Of a DNA stretch of 64,000 nt, positions 59,838 to 64,000 are shown one piece after another. The stretch is from a gamma proteobacterium L18 (GTDB taxonomy: Bacteria > Pseudomonadota > Gammaproteobacteria > Pseudomonadales > Pseudomonadaceae). The stretch spans positions 148,844-212,843 of the forward strand of contig KI547172.1 in the NCBI GenBank assembly GCA_000497835.1, written 5' to 3'. The notes under the pieces are model-generated. The model saw nothing but the letters and a program-made list of their open reading frames with translations. It searched no databases and was not told where the DNA came from. A program made the translations under genes and the position numbers. Within the stretch, counting starts at the first letter, position 1; each line of letters begins with the position of its first letter.

Positions 59838-61079
59838 TCAGGCGGTTTGCTGCGCCTTCTGCTCCTGGGCCCAGGCCACGAACGACCCGCTGGGCGGATG
59901 CTTTTCAAAGTAGGTATTGATGCCGGCGAACAAACGGTCAGCTACAGCCTGTTGATGGCGCGCAGTCACCAAGCGCTGTGCATCGCTGGCGTTGGAGATG
60001 AAGCCGGTCTCCACCAGGATCGACGGCACATCAGGCGATTTGAGCACGGCGAAACCAGCCTGCTCCACGCGCTTCTGGTGCAGCGTGGTGATGTCGGCGA
60101 GGCTGCCCAGCACCGTGTGCCCCAACTCCAGGCTGGAGGCGATGGTGGCGTTCATCGACATGTCGATGATCACGTTGGCCAGCATCGGATCCTTGTCCTT
60201 GAGGTTGAGCAGGCTAGCGGCGCCAATCAGGTCGGCGCCGTTTTCACGGTCGGCCATCATCCGCGCGGTGGCCGAGGTGGCGCCGTTTTCCGACAGGGCA
60301 AATACCGAGGCGCCAGACGCGGTCAGGCGTGGCGCCGCGTCAGCGTGCACAGAGATGAACATATCGGCATTGCGCTGGCGGGCAAAGTCGACGCGCTTGC
60401 GCAGCGGTACATAGAAGTCATCGTTGCGCACCAGATGCACGGTGTAGCCTTTTTCGCGTTTCAGACGGCGGGCAAGCAACTGGGCGATGGACAGCACCAC
60501 ATCCTTCTCGCGCTCGCCCTTGCCGCCGATGGCACCGGGGTCTTTGCCGCCATGACCTGGGTCGACCACCACCACGATATCGCGCTTGGGGTGGAAGTTG
60601 CTGCTGGCGACCGGCTTCTCGGCTTCCTGGGCCACCGGCTCGGGTGCACGGGCAGCCACTGCGGGCGCGGCAGCAGCAACGCCAGGCTGCATCAGGTCCA
60701 ACACCAGACGATGGCCCTGCCCCGACTGGGGGCCGAGCAAGAATGCGGAAGCCTGCATCGGTGCCTTGAGGTCGAAGACGATACGGGTATCACCATGGCC
60801 GAATGGGCCGGAGCGAATGGCCCGCACACTGGTGCCTGCGAGATTCAAGTGGGAGAGGTCGCCACTCAGTTGCGCGCCCGCTACATCGACGATCAGGCGA
60901 TCAGGCGCCTGCAACGTGAAAGTCTTGAATTGTACCGGGCCGCTCAGATCGAACACCACTCGCAGCTTGTCGCTGCTGCGCCACAATCGCGCGTCACGCA
61001 CCAACGCCGCCGAGGCGCCCAGTGGCAATGCCAGCGTCGTGCTGGCCAGGATGAAGGTGAGCAGTTGGCGTCTATGCAT
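59838..61079 (-). CDS. amiA: N-acetylmuramoyl-L-alanine amidase (AmiA/AmiC-type)
   Basis: A 413-residue protein. The signal sequence MHRRQLLTFILASTTLALPLGASA has a twin-Arg and may be Tat-type; an AMIN domain follows (about residues 28-130), an Ala/Pro linker, and a C-terminal amidase_3 domain. Zinc ligands are visible: DPGHGGKDPG, GEREKDV, ISVHADA and the catalytic Glu in ILVETGFISN. It cleaves peptide stems from glycan strands in the periplasm. There is no LysM domain. A Zur box lies upstream, which suggests it is a zinc-starvation paralogue rather than the main division amidase. Confidence 0.93.
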   Translation of the reverse strand: MHRRQLLTFILASTTLALPLGASAALVRDARLWRSSDKLRVVFDLSGPVQFKTFTLQAPDRLIVDVAGAQLSGDLSHLNLAGTSVRAIRSGPFGHGDTRIVFDLKAPMQASAFLLGPQSGQGHRLVLDLMQPGVAAAAPAVAARAPEPVAQEAEKPVASSNFHPKRDIVVVVDPGHGGKDPGAIGGKGEREKDVVLSIAQLLARRLKREKGYTVHLVRNDDFYVPLRKRVDFARQRNADMFISVHADAAPRLTASGASVFALSENGATSATARMMADRENGADLIGAASLLNLKDKDPMLANVIIDMSMNATIASSLELGHTVLGSLADITTLHQKRVEQAGFAVLKSPDVPSILVETGFISNASDAQRLVTARHQQAVADRLFAGINTYFEKHPPSGSFVAWAQEQKAQQTA

Positions 61080-61115
61080 GGCGGGTCCGGCAAGGCTTCA
61101 TCAAAAGGGGAGTTA

Positions 61116-61154
61116 CAATTTTCGCATCGTTATAATATAACACACGGAAAATTG
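61116..61154. promoter_or_regulatory. Zur box upstream of amiA, nested in a larger inverted repeat
   Basis: GTTATAATATAAC at 61129-61141, 50 bases upstream of the amidase ATG, is the canonical Zur core. It is flanked symmetrically (five bases on each side) by CAATTTTC (61116-61123) and GAAAATTG (61147-61154). Confidence 0.82.
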
Positions 61155-61274
61155 CCCAAGATGAAATAGCCCAGGCAGAGAGTCCGCATGGTGGCGACTC
61201 TAAACCGGGCGTGCGGTCCGGATTGTGAAATTTTCTACATCTGAGTGTTCCACGTGGAACCCCGCCCTTATTCC

Positions 61275-61370
61275 CTGTAGCCGCTGCCGCCAGGCTGCGC
61301 TGGCCTTTATATACACCGAGATGTTCAGTGAGGCATAGAGCCCGCGCAGCCTGGCGGCATCGGCTACAGG
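61275..61370. repeat. REP hairpin pair (CTGTAGCCGCTGCCG type)
   Basis: CCTGTAGCCGCTGCCGCCAG near 61274 pairs with CTGGCGGCATCGGCTACAGG ending at 61370. It lies between the DUF3617 end and the amidase promoter. Confidence 0.78.
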
Positions 61371-61377
61371 TTCCGGG

Positions 61378-61905
61378 TTACGGACGGGGGCGCACGGTGC
61401 CGCAATCATTACCCAGCCACACCGCACGGGTTTCCATGCTCCCCTTTTGCTGTGTGCCGGTGGCATTGAAGGTACCACTCACCTTGGTCAGGAATTCACG
61501 CTGGCTGAGGAAGGTTGCCTGCCCGGTGCCCTGCGCCTTCGGGCAGTTGAAGCGGAAGTCCCAGACATTGCCATGACGGGCAGTGATCTGCTGTTTGCAG
61601 CCCGATTGAGGATCCTGCAGCGGGATGTCATCAGACTGCACTTGGGCCTGGGTCAGGCAACTGCGAATCCCCTTGCCGCCCACCGTGATCCCCTGCTTGG
61701 CCATGGCCTGCTCGACCATCGCCTTCTGTTCGGGTGCCAGCATCTGCATCTGCCCCAGCATCACATTAAGGTCCGGCAACGCATTGCCATCGACCTGCAT
61801 GTTGCTGGTGGTCAGTTCCCACAAACCCGGTTGAAGCATCTGCGCCTGCACGAGGGGCGCCGACAGACAGAGGGCCAAAGCCACAGCCGGCAAACGAATC
61901 TTCAT
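61378..61905 (-). CDS. DUF3617 family exported protein
   Basis: 175 residues: signal peptide MKIRLPAVALALCLSAPLVQA, then PGLWELTTSNMQVDG (the DUF3617 start pattern), a helical Met/Gln-rich part and a C-terminal region with conserved Cys (SCLTQAQ, GCKQQITARH, FNCPKAQG). Periplasmic, function unknown. The start at 61905 begins the signal peptide with GGAGTTATCC upstream. Divergent from cls. Confidence 0.85.
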   Translation of the reverse strand: MKIRLPAVALALCLSAPLVQAQMLQPGLWELTTSNMQVDGNALPDLNVMLGQMQMLAPEQKAMVEQAMAKQGITVGGKGIRSCLTQAQVQSDDIPLQDPQSGCKQQITARHGNVWDFRFNCPKAQGTGQATFLSQREFLTKVSGTFNATGTQQKGSMETRAVWLGNDCGTVRPRP

Positions 61906-62055
61906 GGATAACTCCTGGGGGTGGTGGTCCAGTCTTGGCTGGATGATGTTACTTGGATGCCGAATAGCCGATTGCGTTGCATGCTGAATTATTTCGAGAC
62001 AACCCCGCGCCAACGTGGTCTGTTAGACACTACGCATTCGGGAGCAACGCTGCGC

Positions 62056-63495
62056 ATGGATTATCACAGCCCCTGGTTTTTTGGCTACCTGTTTGGATTG
62101 GTTCACCTGCTGGGAATCATCGCTGCCATCCATGCGGTGTTTACCGTGCGTACTGCACAAGGCTCGATTGCCTGGGCTCTGTCGCTGGTATTCGTGCCCT
62201 ACCTTACCTTGATCCCCTACCTGGTGTTCGGGCGCAGTACCTTCGATGCATACATTGAAGCGCGCCGGCAGGCCAACCGCGAAATGCACAAGGCGATCGC
62301 CGATCTGGATTGGCGCCCCTGGGTAGAGGAAGCCCTTACCGCCCGCAACTCCAATTCCTACGCATCACTGCGGGCCATGCCCAAGCTGGGGCGTATGCCG
62401 TGCCTGGCCAACAATCAGGTCAGCCTGCTGGTCAATGGCCAGGCAACCTTCGACGCCATCTTCGCCGCCATCCGTGCAGCCCGCGAAGTGGTGCTGGTGC
62501 AATTTTTCATTATCCATGACGACCAGATCGGCAAAGCGCTGCAGAGTCTGCTACTGAAGAAAGCGGCCGAAGGCGTGAAAATCTATGTGCTCTATGACAG
62601 CGTAGGCAGCCACGCTCTACCCCATCAATACAGTGAAGTGCTGCGCCAGGGCGGCGTAAAGATACGCGCATTCGCCACTCGCAGCGGCTGGCTCAATCGC
62701 TTCCAGGTCAACTTTCGCAACCACCGCAAGATCGTCGTGGTGGACGGCGTTGCCGGTTTTGTCGGTGGCCATAACGTCGGCGACGAATACCTGGGCGCTA
62801 ACCCGAAACTCTCCCCTTGGCGCGATACGCACGTACGCGTCAGCGGCCCGGTGGTGGCCTGCCTGCAGGAGTCGTTTGCCGAAGACTGGTTCTGGGCCTC
62901 ACGCACATTGCCGCCGCTGATACTGCCGGATGCTTACGAGGACGATGGAGTGTTGTGCCAGGTATTGGCCAGCGGCCCGGCCGACCCACAGGAAACCTGC
63001 TCGCTGTTTTTCGTCGAGGCGATTCATGCGGCCACCGAGCGGGTGTGGATAACCACCCCCTATTACATCCCTGATGAAGCCGTGTTCGCTGCGTTGCGCC
63101 TGGCGGTACTGCGAGGGGTGGATGTGCGCATCCTGCTCCCGTCACGCCCGGACCACAAAGTGGTCTACGCCGCGTCAAGCCTGTTTGCCTTTGAAGCGGT
63201 GCGCGCCGGCGTCAGGATGTTCCGTTACGGCCCAGGCTTTTTGCATCAGAAGGTAGTGCTGGTCGACAACGAGATCAGCGCCATCGGCAGCGCCAACATG
63301 GACAACCGCTCGTTCCGGCTCAACTTCGAAGTCATGCTGCTGACTGTCGACAGCGTGTTCGCAGGCCAGGTGCAGCAGATGCTCGAGGCCGACTTTGCGC
63401 TATCGCGGGAAATTACCGTGGAGGACAGCCGGCATACACACCAGTTGCAGAAATTGGGCATGCGCATCGCCAGGCTGATTTCACCCATCCTGTGA
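62056..63495 (+). CDS. cls: Cardiolipin synthase
   Basis: A 479-residue phospholipase-D-superfamily enzyme. Two N-terminal membrane helices (residues about 8-30 and 38-60), then two HKD motifs: NHRKIVVVDGVAGFVGGHN (about residue 221) and LHQKVVLVDNEISAIGSANMDNRS (about residue 397). It joins two phosphatidylglycerols to make cardiolipin. Start at 62056 (MDYHSPWFFGYLFG) by family comparison; the frame runs further upstream without a plausible start. A perfect DnaA box (63044-63052) lies in it. Confidence 0.93.
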   Translation: MDYHSPWFFGYLFGLVHLLGIIAAIHAVFTVRTAQGSIAWALSLVFVPYLTLIPYLVFGRSTFDAYIEARRQANREMHKAIADLDWRPWVEEALTARNSNSYASLRAMPKLGRMPCLANNQVSLLVNGQATFDAIFAAIRAAREVVLVQFFIIHDDQIGKALQSLLLKKAAEGVKIYVLYDSVGSHALPHQYSEVLRQGGVKIRAFATRSGWLNRFQVNFRNHRKIVVVDGVAGFVGGHNVGDEYLGANPKLSPWRDTHVRVSGPVVACLQESFAEDWFWASRTLPPLILPDAYEDDGVLCQVLASGPADPQETCSLFFVEAIHAATERVWITTPYYIPDEAVFAALRLAVLRGVDVRILLPSRPDHKVVYAASSLFAFEAVRAGVRMFRYGPGFLHQKVVLVDNEISAIGSANMDNRSFRLNFEVMLLTVDSVFAGQVQQMLEADFALSREITVEDSRHTHQLQKLGMRIARLISPIL

Positions 63496-63514
63496 TGCGC
63501 ATCCCGAACGCCAT

Positions 63515-64000
63515 CTAGCGGTACAGATCCTCACGGGTCCATGGCAGGCCGTGGGTACCGTCGGAGTAGGCTTTGACGGCGAGGATCTGATGGATATTGA
63601 TCCAGCCGTGGGCAAAAGCGTAGGAGCACCCTGCCAGATACAGCCGCCAGATACGTAACGCCTGCTCCGGCACCATGGCGGCAGCTTTATCGAGGTTGCC
63701 CTCAAGGCGCTTGCTCCAATGGTCCAGCGTCTTGGCGTAATGCAGCCGCAGGCTTTCCACATCGACCACTTCAAAACCGGCTTCGCTGATTCGGGCCGAC
63801 ATCATCGCCATATGCGGCAGCTCCCCGTGCGGGAAAACATACCGCTCGATGAACTCCCCTGCCCCGCGTCCCACCGGGCGGCCATCGGTGTGCTTGGCGG
63901 TGATCCCGTGGTTCATGACCAGGCCACCCTCACGTACCGCGCCAAACAGACGATCGCAATAGACCTGAAGGTTGGCGTGACCGACGTGTTCAAACATGCC
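63515..64000 (-). CDS. cfa: Cyclopropane-fatty-acyl-phospholipid synthase, C-terminal part (cut by window edge)
   Basis: 162 codons are visible, ending at 63515, with the N-terminal part beyond the window. The stretch MFEHVGHANLQVYCDRLFGAVREGGLVMNHGI and ERYVFPHGELPHMAMMSARISEAGFEVVDVESLRLHYAKTLDHWSKRLEGN matches SAM-dependent CFA synthases. It methylenates unsaturated acyl chains of membrane phospholipids. It is convergent with cls, giving a small lipid-modification pair. Confidence 0.9.
   Translation of the reverse strand, partial: GMFEHVGHANLQVYCDRLFGAVREGGLVMNHGITAKHTDGRPVGRGAGEFIERYVFPHGELPHMAMMSARISEAGFEVVDVESLRLHYAKTLDHWSKRLEGNLDKAAAMVPEQALRIWRLYLAGCSYAFAHGWINIHQILAVKAYSDGTHGLPWTREDLYR

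Overview
The window looks like a chromosomal segment of a fluorescent Pseudomonas, most likely of the P. putida group. GC is high. Most intergenic gaps carry P. putida-style REP hairpins (arms such as GTGGGAGCGGGTTCTACCCG or TAGGAGCCGGC). Many blocks match, from memory, gene orders I know from P. aeruginosa PAO1 near the end of its numbering: purEK / LysR / aspA, oadA / pycA / LysR / RpiR / PAS-GGDEF-EAL / uvrD, and an antiporter / pdxY / CobW-family / amiA / cfa group. That would place the window in the origin-proximal part of the chromosome. No transposase, integrase, CRISPR array, rRNA or tRNA was seen.

Layout. 1-9 kb: the N-terminal part of an MHS-type MFS transporter, a YciA-like thioesterase, a sugar-phosphate mutarotase, small envelope proteins, purK-purE, a pair of unknown small genes, a LysR regulator divergent from aspA. 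9.4-23.9 kb: one tightly packed 17-gene operon ending in a clear terminator, followed by a porin at 24.2 kb. It encodes a NitT/TauT-type ABC importer, two SDRs, a cupin, an alpha/beta hydrolase, an IclR regulator, a thiamine-diphosphate enzyme, an aspartate dehydrogenase, an aldehyde dehydrogenase, a VOC extradiol-type dioxygenase, two tiny proteins, a Rieske oxygenase, a RidA homologue and the oxygenase reductase. It reads as a complete uptake, ring-hydroxylation and ring-cleavage pathway of unknown substrate; the gene order matches PAO1 PA3498-PA3514 as I remember it.

25.7-33.2 kb: amino-acid and polyamine use (XRE regulator, AGCS symporter, Asp/Glu-type racemase, asparaginase, AraC regulator, acetylpolyamine deacetylase, polyamine-binding protein). 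33.4-40.2 kb: a MocR regulator divergent from paiB-GNAT-GNAT, a homocysteine S-methyltransferase divergent from an amino-acid ABC pair, and an orphan protein. 40.3-46.1 kb: two-subunit pyruvate carboxylase with its LysR regulator and an RpiR regulator with a HexR-like operator. 46.1-64 kb: a c-di-GMP protein, uvrD, a Tim44-like protein, an SMI1 protein, an antiporter, a thioesterase, pdxY, two CobW/G3E GTPases, an amidase under Zur-type control, cardiolipin synthase and a truncated cfa.

Non-coding signals that stand out: a tandem 12-bp array of DnaA-box-like units inside the MocR gene; a dense cluster of about eleven DnaA boxes inside a CobW-family gene; two Zur boxes each nested symmetrically in a larger inverted repeat; a terminator hairpin in the purE leader; a perfect hairpin abutting the AraC start codon; and two copies of a roughly 170-190 bp long inverted-repeat element.
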